DNA of 64,000 nt from VAZQ01 sp963816745 (GTDB taxonomy: Bacteria > Pseudomonadota > Alphaproteobacteria > Rhizobiales > Xanthobacteraceae), in assembly GCA_963816745.1 (NCBI GenBank), contig CAWFLQ010000013.1:124001-188000 (forward strand). Reading direction: 5' to 3'. The position numbers and the translations under genes are program-made. Below, piece by piece: positions 8,966 through 18,297 of the stretch (position 1 is its first letter; each line of letters begins with the position of its first letter). A model generated the notes under the pieces. It was not told the DNA's origin. It did not search any database and worked only from the letters and a program-made list of their open reading frames with translations.

Positions 8966-9115
8966 CGGTGGCGGGCACGATCCGGTGAGTGGCCGTAGGT
9001 GACTGGCCATATTTGCGGTTCATTCACCATTTTCGCGTCAACTCGGGTAGCTGAGACCTGCCCATTCGGCGGCGAACTGGTTGCCGACCGATGCGTAAGG
9101 GCGCGGGAGTGTTCG

Positions 9116-9586
9116 ATGACGTTGGTGTTCAAGCGTGTTGTTCTTGCGTTCGTCTTTGCGTGCGCCGCCGTGGCCATGATTGCGCCGCGGCCGGCGCCCG
9201 CCGCCGACGTCGCCGTGATCCTCGACCAGGCCAAGCTCATCAAGCTGCCGGAAAAGGTCGCAACCGTCGTGGTCGGCAACCCGCTGATCGCCGATGCTTC
9301 ACTGCAACCGGGCGGCCTCATGGTGGTCACTGGCAAGGGCTACGGCACGACGAACATCATCGTGCTCGATCGCTCCGGCGCGGTGCTGATGGAAAAAACG
9401 ATCGAGGTGCAGGGACCGCGCGAGCACATTGTCGTGCTCTATCGCGGCATCGAGCGCGAGACCTTGAGCTGTACGCCCACCTGTCAGCCGCGGATCACGT
9501 TGGGCGACGGCAATGGCCATTTCACCGCCGCGATCACCCAGGCCGTCACCCGCAACAACCAGGCGCAGGCCATCGCGGGGAAGTGA
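9116..9586 (+). CDS. Pilus-assembly N-terminal-domain protein
   Basis: A 156-residue exported protein with a signal peptide (to about residue 29, ending PAPAAD) and a domain resembling the N-terminal region of CpaC-type secretins (KLPEKVATVVVGNPLIAD; TNIIVLDRSG). Two Cys (SCTPTC) lie in the C-terminal part. GGGAG lies 8 nt before ATG 9116. Proteins of this type are encoded with TadE/TadG genes in Hyphomicrobiales tad loci; the precise role is not established. Confidence 0.82.
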   Translation: MTLVFKRVVLAFVFACAAVAMIAPRPAPAADVAVILDQAKLIKLPEKVATVVVGNPLIADASLQPGGLMVVTGKGYGTTNIIVLDRSGAVLMEKTIEVQGPREHIVVLYRGIERETLSCTPTCQPRITLGDGNGHFTAAITQAVTRNNQAQAIAGK

Positions 9587-9774
9587 TTCGGCGGCGCGAG
9601 TTGCCGTCATGAGGGGGTCTCGCAGACGGCGCGTTGCCGGGGCATTCGTGGTTAGCGAAGCCTGAACGGCCGGTCGCCCATTGCTTGCGATTACTACAAC
9701 AATTCGACAACGCCTCTTTGCTATTGCTCAACCGTCATCGGCGCAAAAACGCCAGCAGCGATGAGTGGTTGGTC

Positions 9775-10341
9775 ATGTTCGAATCCATCGCAACACAACT
9801 CGTAAACGGTGCACGGCGGTTCGCAGCGGCGTCCGCGGTGCGTCGCCTCGTTCGACGGCAGGATGGTACGGCCGCGGTCGAATTCGGTCTGATCGCCGCG
9901 CCGTTTCTCGCGCTCGTCTTCGCGATCATGGAGACCGCGATCATATTCTTCGCAGGGCAGACGCTCGAGACCGCGGTGGCCGATTCGGGGCGGCTGATCA
10001 TGACCAACCAGGCGCAGGCGGCGGGCATGAGCCAGGCCCAATTCAAGGAGGCGGTCTGTGCGAGGATCTATGCCTTGTTCGACTGTCAAAACGGCGTCTA
10101 TGTCAACGTGAAGAAATTCAACAGCTTCGAGAGCGTCAGCATGCCGAGCCCGGTCGACGCCAACGGTAACTTCCAGAACAATTTCAGCTATCAGCCGGGC
10201 GGACCGGGCGACATCGTGGTCGTGCGCCTGTTCTATCAATACCCGGTCTATGTCTCGCTGCTCGGCCTCGGCAGCCTGTCGAACGTCAGTGGCGGAAAAC
10301 GCCTGCTGGCCGCGACCGCGGCATTCCGCAACGAGCCGTAG
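9775..10341 (+). CDS. TadE-like pseudopilin
   Basis: TadE-family minor pseudopilin of the Tad system. The 188 residues have a basic N-terminus followed by the family motif GTAAVEFGLIAAPFLALVFA (Glu followed by a hydrophobic helix), then a soluble domain with two Cys. The upstream ATG 9775 (MFESIATQ) is preferred; the frame extends 47 codons further 5' without pilin features. It is 12 nt before the next TadE-like gene and probably cotranscribed with it. Confidence 0.87.
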   Translation: MFESIATQLVNGARRFAAASAVRRLVRRQDGTAAVEFGLIAAPFLALVFAIMETAIIFFAGQTLETAVADSGRLIMTNQAQAAGMSQAQFKEAVCARIYALFDCQNGVYVNVKKFNSFESVSMPSPVDANGNFQNNFSYQPGGPGDIVVVRLFYQYPVYVSLLGLGSLSNVSGGKRLLAATAAFRNEP

Positions 10342-10353
10342 TGAGGGCGTGTC

Positions 10354-10905
10354 ATGGGCAGTTTCCATCTCCCGACGTCGAAATACGCCGCCCGCTTCGG
10401 CCGCGACGAGCGTGGCATCTCCGCGGTCGAGTTCGCGTTGTTGCTGCCGCTGATGGTCACACTCTATCTCGGCACCGTCGAAGTTTCGCAGGGCGTGGGG
10501 ATCGATCGAAAGGTGACGGTGACGGCGCGTACCGTCGCGGACCTGGCTTCGCAGGTGAAGACCATCACCAATGCCGAGATGGCCAGCCTGCTCAGCGCGT
10601 CCGCCGCTGTGATCGCGCCGTACGACAAGAACCAGCTGAAGGTCACGGTATCGCAAGTGCAGATCGACGCGAACGGCACCGCCAAGGTCAAATGGAGTGA
10701 CACGCTCGGCGGCACCGCGCGCGCGGTGGATTCGATCGTGACGCTTCCGAGCGCGCTCAACATCGCGAACACCCACCTGATCTGGGGCGAGGTAGCCTAC
10801 ACCTACAAGCCGACGATCGGCTATGTCGTGAGTGGCACGCTCAATCTCTCGGACCAGATCTTCATGGCGCCGCGGCTCTCCAGCGACGTCAAACGCATTC
10901 CGTGA
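10354..10905 (+). CDS. TadE/TadG-like pseudopilin
   Basis: Second TadE-like protein, 183 residues, with the motif RGISAVEFALLLPLMVTLYL at about 20-39 and a soluble C-terminal domain containing no Cys. Follows the previous tadE-like gene by 12 nt, which is typical of paired minor pseudopilin genes. Its start ATG 10354 lies close after the preceding stop. Confidence 0.87.
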   Translation: MGSFHLPTSKYAARFGRDERGISAVEFALLLPLMVTLYLGTVEVSQGVGIDRKVTVTARTVADLASQVKTITNAEMASLLSASAAVIAPYDKNQLKVTVSQVQIDANGTAKVKWSDTLGGTARAVDSIVTLPSALNIANTHLIWGEVAYTYKPTIGYVVSGTLNLSDQIFMAPRLSSDVKRIP

Positions 10906-10920
10906 TCCGCGCGCTCCGGC

Positions 10921-11373
10921 TCACGGGATCGGGAGCACCGTGGTCGACTTGATTTTCTCCATGGCGAAGCGCGACGTGACGTTCTTGAGCGGCACCGCTG
11001 CGATCAGCCGCTTGTAGAACGTGTCGTAGCCTTGGATGTCGGGCACCACCACGCGCAGCATGTAGTCCACGTCGCCGGCCATGCGGTAGAACTCCATCAC
11101 CTCGGGCATGGCGCCGACCTCGTTGGCAAAACGGTCGAGCCAGTCCTGCGAATGGTCGCCGGTTTCGATCGACACGAACACGGTGACCCCGAGGCCGATC
11201 TTGTCCTGATCGACCAGGGCGACGCGCCGTTGAATTACGCCGTCGGCCTCCAGCCGCTGGATGCGTTTCCAGCATGGCGTCGAGGACAGGCCGACCAGGT
11301 TGCCGATCTCGGCAACGGAATGGGAGGCGTCCTGCTGGAGAAGGGCGAGAATCTTGCGGTCGATCGCGTCCAT
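10921..11373 (-). CDS. Lrp/AsnC family transcriptional regulator
   Basis: A 150-residue Lrp/AsnC protein: N-terminal helix-turn-helix (IDRKILALLQQDASHSVAEI; SSTPCWKRIQRLEADGVI) and a C-terminal RAM effector domain (VMEFYRMAGDVDYMLRVVV). These regulators usually respond to amino acids. It converges on the tadE-like gene, leaving 15 nt between the stops, and no amino-acid gene is next to it, so its target is unknown. Confidence 0.9.
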   Translation of the reverse strand: MDAIDRKILALLQQDASHSVAEIGNLVGLSSTPCWKRIQRLEADGVIQRRVALVDQDKIGLGVTVFVSIETGDHSQDWLDRFANEVGAMPEVMEFYRMAGDVDYMLRVVVPDIQGYDTFYKRLIAAVPLKNVTSRFAMEKIKSTTVLPIP

Positions 11374-11721
11374 GGCGCGGGTGTCCCGGGATAAGGGAAA
11401 TAAATGTCTACTTGCTCGTGTTGGTAGAATTATTTCGTCCTTTTCAAGTCCAATTTTCGTCTATCTAGAAAACTTTTCTATCGCAAGTGAAATCCGATGA
11501 ACGCCGAAGGGATCGAGTCGGCGTGGTAAAGGGGCGCCGCATGCGGCGGTCCTCCGGCGTGACGTGCACGACGATTGCCGCTCTTGAAGCGAGGGCGGCG
11601 TCCCTGGAGATCGCCTCAAGGAACCAGACCACTCGAGCCACGCGCCGTAGCAACGGGTTCATCCGCGGGTAACCATCGCCTTTGTCCTGATTTTAATCGC
11701 GCTCGGCCACGATCGCGCGCC
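11374..11721. other. Intergenic region between the Lrp gene and the PAP2 gene
   Basis: About 350 nt between divergent genes. The part near the Lrp gene (11395-11500) is AT-richer, with runs such as TAAATG and TTTTC, and probably holds the promoters. The rest is GC-rich; no gene or strong hairpin was recognised. Confidence 0.5.
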
Positions 11722-12708
11722 ATGAAGACAGCGCACCCGGTCACGAAAACGGAAGTGGATGCCGCCTGGCGCCTTTTTCTGCTCAACTGGATACCGCTCG
11801 GCGTCATGGGCCTCGTGCTCGCGCTCTGCATCGCGTTCACGGACTTCTCGATAAAGCTGCCCGGCCTCGCGTTCTCCCTCGGTTTCGTCGCGGTCTATGC
11901 CGGTTTCGCCCATGCCAACGCCCGTTCGGCCGTCCGGCGCAATCCGCCAGTGATGTTTGCGCTCGGCGGCACCGCGCAGATCGTGCTGGTGACGGTCTTG
12001 ATGACCCCGCTCACCTACCTCGCGGCCGCGACGAGCTTTCCGCTGCAGGACGTAAATCTCCTGGCTGCGGACCGTGCTCTCGGCTTCGACTGGACCGCCT
12101 ATGTGGGGTTCGTGAACGACCATCCGACGCTCGCCGCTGCGCTGACGCTCGGCTACCGGATGATCCGCTGGCCGATCTTCGCCATTCCGGTCGTGCTCGC
12201 GCTGGCACATCGCTATCGGCGCATGGATGAGTTCATATTTGCCTTCGGCCTGGCACTGATCGTCACCACGATCATCTCCGTCTTCGTGCCTGCGATCGGC
12301 ATCTATTTCGATCTGCCGGACGTGTCCGCCAGCTTTTCCAATGTCGTGCCCGTCGCCTATTTCGAATCCGTGCGCGAAATGCCGTTGGTGCGCGATGGAT
12401 CAATTCGTGCGCTCGAGCTGACCAAGTTGACCGGACTCGTGACGTTTCCGAGCTTTCATGCCGCCTCGGCGGTGCTTTACACCTGGGCGTTATGGCCGGT
12501 GCGCTGGATCAGGCCGATCGCCGTCGTCGCCAATGCGGCCATGCTGGCGTCATGCCCGGTGGATGGTGCGCACTATGTCGTCGATCTCATTGCCGGCGTC
12601 GCGCTCGCGGTGCTCGCGATCATGGCCGCGCGCTGGATCAGTCTCGCCGTCACCCGGCCGCGGACGGCCGGCGCAACGATGCCGGGCGCCGCCGTGCCGG
12701 CGGAGTAG
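11722..12708 (+). CDS. PAP2-superfamily membrane phosphatase (inositolphosphotransferase-like)
   Basis: Integral membrane protein of 328 residues with a PAP2 active site: TFPSFHAASAVLYTW (PSxxHA motif) and DGAHYVVDLIAG (HxxxD). At least six hydrophobic segments are visible, which fits the PAP2_3/Aur1-like branch acting on lipid phosphates. Start ATG 11722 directly precedes the basic and hydrophobic N-terminus; a longer frame reaching back to 11575 looks non-coding. Confidence 0.82.
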   Translation: MKTAHPVTKTEVDAAWRLFLLNWIPLGVMGLVLALCIAFTDFSIKLPGLAFSLGFVAVYAGFAHANARSAVRRNPPVMFALGGTAQIVLVTVLMTPLTYLAAATSFPLQDVNLLAADRALGFDWTAYVGFVNDHPTLAAALTLGYRMIRWPIFAIPVVLALAHRYRRMDEFIFAFGLALIVTTIISVFVPAIGIYFDLPDVSASFSNVVPVAYFESVREMPLVRDGSIRALELTKLTGLVTFPSFHAASAVLYTWALWPVRWIRPIAVVANAAMLASCPVDGAHYVVDLIAGVALAVLAIMAARWISLAVTRPRTAGATMPGAAVPAE

Positions 12709-12733
12709 GGGCAGGCTTTCGCCCGAGACGTTT

Positions 12734-13636
12734 TCAGCTCGCCAGCAAGGCCTCGACCTCGGCGCGATGGGGTGCCGCCGTGCTGCCGCCCAGCCGGCTG
12801 CACTTGAGGCCGGCCGCCGCAGCGGCGAAACGCATGGCCGCGGCAACGTCCCGGCCCTCTGCCAGGGCCAGCGTGAACGCGCCATGGAAGACGTCGCCGG
12901 CGCCGAGCGTATCGACCGCGTCGATCGCGAAGACCGGGCTTCGCTTGAGCGTCTCTCCGTCGCGCCAGAGCACGTCCTGCGGACCGTTGGTGACGGCGAG
13001 AAACGATTGCGTCGTGCCCGCGACCAGGTCCAGCGCCGCGCCGAGGTCGTCGAGACCGGTCGTGGCGCGCAGGCATTCGCCCGAGAACACGACGTGGGTG
13101 GCGATCCGGAACAGGTCTTCGGATATGTCCGTCGGCCGGTCGGCGTCGAGCACGACGGTGAGGCCGCGGGAGCGCGCCGCCGCGCAGATCGGCCGCACGA
13201 AGTCGGGATAGCGATTGTCGGCCAGCACCGCGTCGGCGGTCGCCACCAGCGCGGCCGGATCGGCCGGAGTCGCCGCGGCCAGCCGAGGGTCACGGTAGGT
13301 CACGATCATCCGCTCGCCGTGCGCATCGATGAAGATCGCGGACAGCGCCGTGGACACGCCCGCCAAGCGCTGGCAGCCGCTGCAGTCGATATGCTCGCGC
13401 GCGAGCGCGGCGAGCACGCGGTCGCCGTTCGCGTCCTCGCCCGCGGGCCCACCGAGCGGGCCGGCGAGCGCCGCGCGCCCGCCGAGCCGCGCGATCGCAA
13501 CCGCGGCATTGGCGGCGCAGCCGCCGTTCACGACGAAGAAGCCCTGCGCCTGGGTCTTGCCGTCCGGTTGCGGAAAGCGCTCGACCTGGAACACCTCGTC
13601 GAGCACGATGATGCCGGCGCACAGGATAGCGGGCAC
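12734..13636 (-). CDS. PfkB-family carbohydrate kinase
   Basis: Ribokinase/PfkB fold sugar kinase, 300 residues. Both family signatures are present: GCAANAAVAIARLGG near the N-terminus and DTLGAGDVFHGAF with the catalytic Asp near the C-terminus. The start is GTG 13636 with GAAGG 5 nt upstream, 13 nt after the nudC stop. The sugar substrate is unknown. It lies last in a HIT-nudC-kinase run on the minus strand, suggesting one transcript. Confidence 0.85.
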   Translation of the reverse strand: MPAILCAGIIVLDEVFQVERFPQPDGKTQAQGFFVVNGGCAANAAVAIARLGGRAALAGPLGGPAGEDANGDRVLAALAREHIDCSGCQRLAGVSTALSAIFIDAHGERMIVTYRDPRLAAATPADPAALVATADAVLADNRYPDFVRPICAAARSRGLTVVLDADRPTDISEDLFRIATHVVFSGECLRATTGLDDLGAALDLVAGTTQSFLAVTNGPQDVLWRDGETLKRSPVFAIDAVDTLGAGDVFHGAFTLALAEGRDVAAAMRFAAAAAGLKCSRLGGSTAAPHRAEVEALLAS

Positions 13637-13649
13637 GCGCGGGCCTTCG

Positions 13650-14601
13650 TCAGCCGAAGTCAACCTCTTCCTCCACCCAGGCGCGGATGATGTGGTAGGC
13701 GATGGCGACGGTCGGCGGCGTCGTGAGGCCGTCGGGATGGCGCCGCAACAGCATGCTCGCGACCTCTTCGCGATCGAACCAGCGGGCATCCTCGAGCTCG
13801 GTGCGGTCGATGACGATCTCCTGCGACAGCGCCTGGGCATGGCAGCCGATCATCAGCGAGGTCGGGAAGGGCCACGGCTGCGAGGCGAAATAGCTCACGC
13901 GTCCGCAGATGATGCCGGCCTCCTCGCGGGTCTCCCGCCGCACGGCATCCTCGATCGCCTCGCCCGGCTCGACGAAGCCGGCGAGGCACGACCACATGCT
14001 GCGCTGGAACCGGTACGAGCGGCCGAGCAGGCAGCGCTCGCCGTCGACCGGCAGCATGATCGCGACCGGATCGGTGCGGGGGAAATGCTGGGTGCGGCAG
14101 GACGGGCAATCGCGCCGCCAGCCGCCTTCGACCACGTTGCTGGCGGCACCGCAATTCGCGCAGAAGCGATGGCGTGCATGCCAATGGAGCAGGGCCTTGC
14201 CTTCCGCCAGCGGCGGCAGATGATCGACCGCGACGAGGCCGCCGACCGCGATCGAGCGCAGGTCGGTGATGACGAATTCGTCGCGGGCCTTGAGCGCCTC
14301 GGCGGCGGCGGGATCGAGGGCCACCGCGAAGCGCGCCGCGCCCTCGATCAGCCCCAGAAAGACCGCCTCCGCGGTGCGGCCGAGCGCGCGCGCCTCTCCC
14401 GGCGTGAACAGCGGATCGTTGCTCTCCGCGCGCCTTGCGCAGCACCACCATCTCGCCGCCGACGACATAGCTGCGCGCGCGCGGATCGTTTTCCAGCGCC
14501 GCGAGCGCGGCCGTGTCCGTCCGCCGCTCGGCGACGCGATCGATGAGGCTTGCGGTGTAGCCGAGGTACGGCTTGGGGCCGAGATCGGGGCGAGGGGACA
14601 T
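13650..14601 (-). CDS. nudC: NudC-type NADH pyrophosphatase, split by a one-base frameshift
   Basis: NADH/NAD-cap hydrolase of the Nudix family. Visible parts: zinc ribbon (CANCG ... CPSC), Nudix box GFVEPGEAIEDAVRRETREE, and the NudC-specific SQPWPFPTS. The N-terminal 58 codons (from ATG 14601, MSPRPDLGPKPYLGY, GGAG 7 nt upstream) are in one frame, and the remaining 258 codons in another. Removing one base within 14424-14427 joins them into about 315 residues, the normal size. Either the gene is inactivated or the sequence has an inserted base. It lies between the HIT gene (60 nt before) and the kinase gene. Confidence 0.85.
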
Positions 14602-14661
14602 GAAGCGACTCCAAAGGGCGCCGACGCTCGCATGCCTGCGGCGATGGTGCAACGCTCGCGC

Positions 14662-15084
14662 TCAACCGAACGCGACTTCCTGCTGAATGGCCGCGATCAG
14701 CCGGTCGCGCTCGGCCGGCTCATAGGGGCGCGCCGACACTGTGCCCCAGACCGGCCGCGGCCAGGCCGCGTCGTCGCGGCGGCGCGCGACGATGTGGACA
14801 TGAAGCTGCGGCACGACATTGCCGATCGTTGCGATATTGAGCTTGTCGCAGCCCGTCACGTCCTTGAGCACGCGAGCGAGCAGGGTGATCTCGCTGACCA
14901 GTTGACCCTGCTCGACCTCGCCAAGGTCGAAAATTTCACTGACGCCCGGACGGCGCGGCACCAGCAGCAGCCAGGGATAGTTGGCGTCGTTCATGAGCAG
15001 CACGCGCGCCAGCAGCAGGTCGCCCACCTCAATAGTGTCCTGGGCGAGTTGCGGGTGCAGGGACCAGGTCGGCTCGTGGGGCAT
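14662..15084 (-). CDS. HIT-domain protein
   Basis: Histidine-triad superfamily nucleotide-binding protein, 140 residues. The active-site strand reads GNVVPQLHVHIVAR, that is Q-x-H-x-H rather than H-x-H-x-H; this Gln form is common in alphaproteobacterial HIT proteins. ATG 15084 (MPHEPTWSLH) is chosen; the frame continues upstream into the region opposite the SRP RNA and looks non-coding there. First gene of a minus-strand run with nudC and the PfkB kinase. Confidence 0.85.
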   Translation of the reverse strand: MPHEPTWSLHPQLAQDTIEVGDLLLARVLLMNDANYPWLLLVPRRPGVSEIFDLGEVEQGQLVSEITLLARVLKDVTGCDKLNIATIGNVVPQLHVHIVARRRDDAAWPRPVWGTVSARPYEPAERDRLIAAIQQEVAFG

Positions 15085-15258
15085 CGGGAAATCCGGAACC
15101 TGTCGTTCGTGGGGGAAAACGGCACGCGGCGTCAGTGCGCGGAGGGCCATGAGATATACCATCCGGCGCTCGAAATGGCGCCGAAAGGCGGCGTCAAGGC
15201 AGCGGTGGAGCGCACCCGTCCGGCGCTTGCATTCTCGTTGCGTTCCGCCGATATAGGG

Positions 15259-15357
15259 GCGGGAGGTTGGCGGTGGACGAGCCACTCGCCAACCGGGTCA
15301 GGTCCGGAAGGAAGCAGCCCTAACGAGCGCGGTTCGGGTCGCTCGTCAGCCTCCCAC
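15259..15357 (+). ncRNA. ffs: Signal recognition particle RNA (small bacterial type, 4.5S)
   Basis: The apical-loop core of SRP RNA is present (GTCAGGTCCGGAAGGAAGCA at 15297-15316). Outer arms GGGAGG (15261-15266) and CCTCCC (15350-15355) pair to close one long hairpin of about 100 nt. Location immediately upstream of dnaX, followed by ybaB and recR, is the usual arrangement in Hyphomicrobiales. Ends are estimated from the pairing, to within a few bases. Confidence 0.9.
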
Positions 15358-15445
15358 TAATCCCTCACGCGCATCAATTCCTCACGCGCAACGCGAAAAT
15401 TCGAAGCGCAAGGACCCGGGTCGGGGCGGCGGACCGGATGGCATC

Positions 15446-17336
15446 ATGAGCGACGCCGCAGATCGATCCAAGCCCAAGGCCAAGCCCAAACCCGCGTCAA
15501 CGCCGGCGCCGGGCGGCGAGCCTGCGGGCGAGGCCTCGTATCGCGTGCTGGCGCGCAAATACCGCCCCGCAACCTTCGACGACCTGATCGGCCAGGATGC
15601 GATGGTGCGCACCGTCTCGAACGCATTCGAGGCCGCCCGCATCCCGCAGGCCTGGATTCTCACCGGCGTACGCGGTGTCGGCAAGACCACGACCGCGCGC
15701 ATCCTCGCCCGCGCACTCAACTACGAGCTGCCCGACGGTTCCGTCGCCGGGCCGACGATCAAGATGCCGGCCCTCGGGACGCATTGCCAGGCGATCATGG
15801 AGAGCCGGCACATCGACGTCATCGAGATGGACGCCGCCTCCCACAACGGCGTCGACGACGTGCGCCAGATCAACGACGCCATCCGCTATGCGCCGGTCAG
15901 CGCGCGCTACAAGGTCTATATCCTCGACGAAGTTCACATGCTCTCCACGCAGGCGTTCAACGCGCTGCTCAAGACGCTGGAAGAGCCGCCGCCGCACGCC
16001 AAGTTCATCTTCGCCACCACCGAGATCCGCAAGGTCCCGATCACCGTCCTGTCGCGCTGCCAGCGCTTCGACCTGCGCCGGGTCGATGCCGGCCTGCTGG
16101 TGACGCATCTCGCGAGGGATCGCCGCCAAGGAATCGATCGAGGTCGAGCCCGAGTCGCTCGCCCTGATCGCGCGCGCCGCCGAGGGCTCCGTGCGCGATT
16201 CGCTCTCGCTGCTCGATCAGGCCATCGCTCACGCGGCCGGGCCGGTGCGCGCGGAGCACGTGCGGCAGATGTTGGGGCTCGCCGATCGCGCGCGGGTGAT
16301 CGATCTGTTCGAGGCACTCATGCGCGGCGATATCGCCGCGGCGCTCACGGAGCTGCGCGACCAGTACGACACCGGCGCCGATCCGGCCGTCGTGCTCGCC
16401 GATCTCGCCGAGTTCACGCATTTCGTTACCCGGGTCAAAATCGTGCCCGCGGTCGCCGACGACCTGGCGCTGATCGAGGTCGAGCGGACGCGCGGACGCG
16501 CCTTTGCCGAAAAGCTCTCCATGCGCGTGCTCTCGCGCTGCTGGCAGATGCTGCTCAAGGGGATCACCGAGGTCGGCGCCGCCGGCCGTCCGCTGGCGGC
16601 GGCGGAGATGGTGCTGGTGCGCATCGCCTATGCCGCCGACCTGCCGACGCCCGACGAGGTGATCCGCTCGCTCGACGGCAACGGCACGGGCGGGCGTGCG
16701 CAGGGCAGTTCCTCGGCGGCGCAGACCACGACTGCGTCCGCGCCGCGGTTCGAAGCATCGCGGGTCGAAAGCCCGCGCGGCGCGCCGCGGGCCGCGCTCG
16801 CGCCGGCACGCGATCCGGTCGCGCGTCTGCCCGACGCGGAGCCGAAGGGGGAACCGGCCCTCGTCATCGGCAAGTTCGAGGAGCTGATCGCGCTCGCCGC
16901 GAGCAAGCGCGATATCGGCGTCAAGCTCGCGCTCGAGCGCGACCTGCGGCTGGTGCGCTGCGAGGACGGCCGGCTCGAAATCAAGTTGGAGCCGAGCGCC
17001 GCGAAGACGCTGGTCAACGACCTCGCGCGCAAGATTTCGCAGTGGACCAACCGGCGCTGGATGGTGGTGGTGTCGGCGGAGGCGGGCGAGCCCACCGTCA
17101 AATCGCAGAACGATGCGCGCCAGGCCGAGCTCAAGACCGGGGTGCGCGCGGATCCGCTGGTGGCGGCCGTGCTCGCGCGCTTTCCCGGCGCCGAGATCGT
17201 GGACGTGCGCAAGGCCGAGGCGGTCGCGGCGCCGGGGCTTCCGCCCGGCGATGGCGACCCGGGACCGGAGCCCCCGCCCGATGACGACGGTTTCGGTTAT
17301 GGCGGCGATGACCGCCCGGACGATGACGAGCTTTGA
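15446..17336 (+). CDS. dnaX: DNA polymerase III subunit gamma/tau, split by a one-base frameshift
   Basis: Clamp-loader ATPase of the replicative polymerase. Codons 1-224 carry a Lys/Pro-rich start, Walker A (GVRGVGKTTTAR), DEVHMLST and the sensor stretch VPITVLSRCQRFDLRR. From 16119 the protein continues one base out of frame (IAAKESIEVEPESLALIARA ... VRDSLSLLDQAIAHAAG) to the stop at 17336. Removing one G from the GGG at 16116-16118 restores about 629 residues. The normal bacterial gamma/tau frameshift lies after domain III and is of a different kind, so this break in domain II in an essential gene is most simply a base-call error. It follows ffs and precedes ybaB by 25 nt. Confidence 0.92.
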
Positions 17337-17361
17337 GCCGGGGTTTCAGGAGAGGTGAGAG

Positions 17362-17682
17362 ATGGCTGATTTCCTGGGCCTGATGAAGCAGGCCGCCGAG
17401 CTCAAGTCCAAGATGGAGGCGATGCAGGCCGAGCTCGACCAGCTCGAGGTCGAAGGCACGTCCGGCGGTGGGCTCGTGACCGTCAAGCTCTCGGGCAAGG
17501 GCGATCTGAAGGCGGTCAAGATCGACGATACCCTCATGAAGCCGTCGGAGAAGGAGATCGTCGAGGACCTCATCGTGGCCGCCCACGCCGACGCGCGGCG
17601 CAAGGCCGAGGCGCTGCTGCAGGAGAAGATGAAAAGCGTCGCCGGCGGCTTGCCGCTGCCGCCCGGAATGAAATTGTTCTGA
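17362..17682 (+). CDS. ybaB: YbaB/EbfC nucleoid-associated protein
   Basis: Small DNA-binding dimer of the YbaB/EbfC family, 106 residues, with the N-terminal helix DFLGLMKQAAELKSKMEAMQ and the strand motif GTSGGGLVTVKLSGKG. Located between dnaX and recR in the conserved ffs-dnaX-ybaB-recR order, with AGGAG about 11 nt before its ATG. Confidence 0.94.
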   Translation: MADFLGLMKQAAELKSKMEAMQAELDQLEVEGTSGGGLVTVKLSGKGDLKAVKIDDTLMKPSEKEIVEDLIVAAHADARRKAEALLQEKMKSVAGGLPLPPGMKLF

Positions 17683-17691
17683 CACGTCTCC

Positions 17692-18297
17692 ATGGCCACC
17701 GCCGCCGCCGGCCCCGAGATCGAACGCCTGATCCAGCTGCTCGCCCGCTTGCCGGGGCTCGGGCCACGCTCGGCGCGGCGCGCCGCGCTGTTTCTCATCA
17801 AGAAGCGCGAGCAGATCATGACGCCGCTCGCCGCCGCCATGCAGACGGCGCTGGAGAAGATCGAGATTTGCCGCGTCTGCGGCAACATCGATACGCAAAA
17901 TCCCTGCACGGTCTGCACCGACGTGCGGCGTGACGGCGCCATCATCGTGGTGGTGGCCGATGTCGCCGACCTTTGGGCACTCGAGCGTGCGCACGCCATC
18001 AACGCCCGCTATCACGTGCTGGGCGGCACGCTCTCGCCGCTCGACGGCATCGGCCCGCAGGATCTCGCGATCGATGCGCTCGTCTCTCGCGCGCACGATC
18101 CCGCGGTGACGGAGGTGATCCTCGCGCTCAACGCCACAGTCGATGGGCAGACCACGGCGCACTACATCACCGACCTGCTGCACGATGCGAACGTGAAGGT
18201 GACGCGGCTGGCGCACGGCGTGCCGGTCGGCGGCGAGCTCGACTATCTCGACGAGGGCACGCTCTCGGCTGCCATCAGGCAGCGGACGACGTTTTAG
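17692..18297 (+). CDS. recR: Recombination protein RecR
   Basis: RecFOR-pathway gap-repair protein, 201 residues: helix-hairpin-helix (LARLPGLGPRSARRAALFL), zinc finger (CRVCGNIDTQNPCTVC) and Toprim domain (IIVVVADVADLWALERA). Follows ybaB by 9 nt. Its TAG (18295-18297) overlaps the stop of the converging permease gene. Confidence 0.95.
   Translation: MATAAAGPEIERLIQLLARLPGLGPRSARRAALFLIKKREQIMTPLAAAMQTALEKIEICRVCGNIDTQNPCTVCTDVRRDGAIIVVVADVADLWALERAHAINARYHVLGGTLSPLDGIGPQDLAIDALVSRAHDPAVTEVILALNATVDGQTTAHYITDLLHDANVKVTRLAHGVPVGGELDYLDEGTLSAAIRQRTTF

Noticed and set aside
16116..16118. Programmed gamma/tau frameshift site in dnaX
   Set aside because: The position (codon about 224), the direction and the lack of an A-rich slippery heptamer do not fit known dnaX recoding sites.
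16119..17284. Continuation of dnaX in the first frame to a 612-residue product
   Set aside because: After residue 224 the frame is an Arg-rich shadow; the shifted frame has the real clamp-loader sequence.
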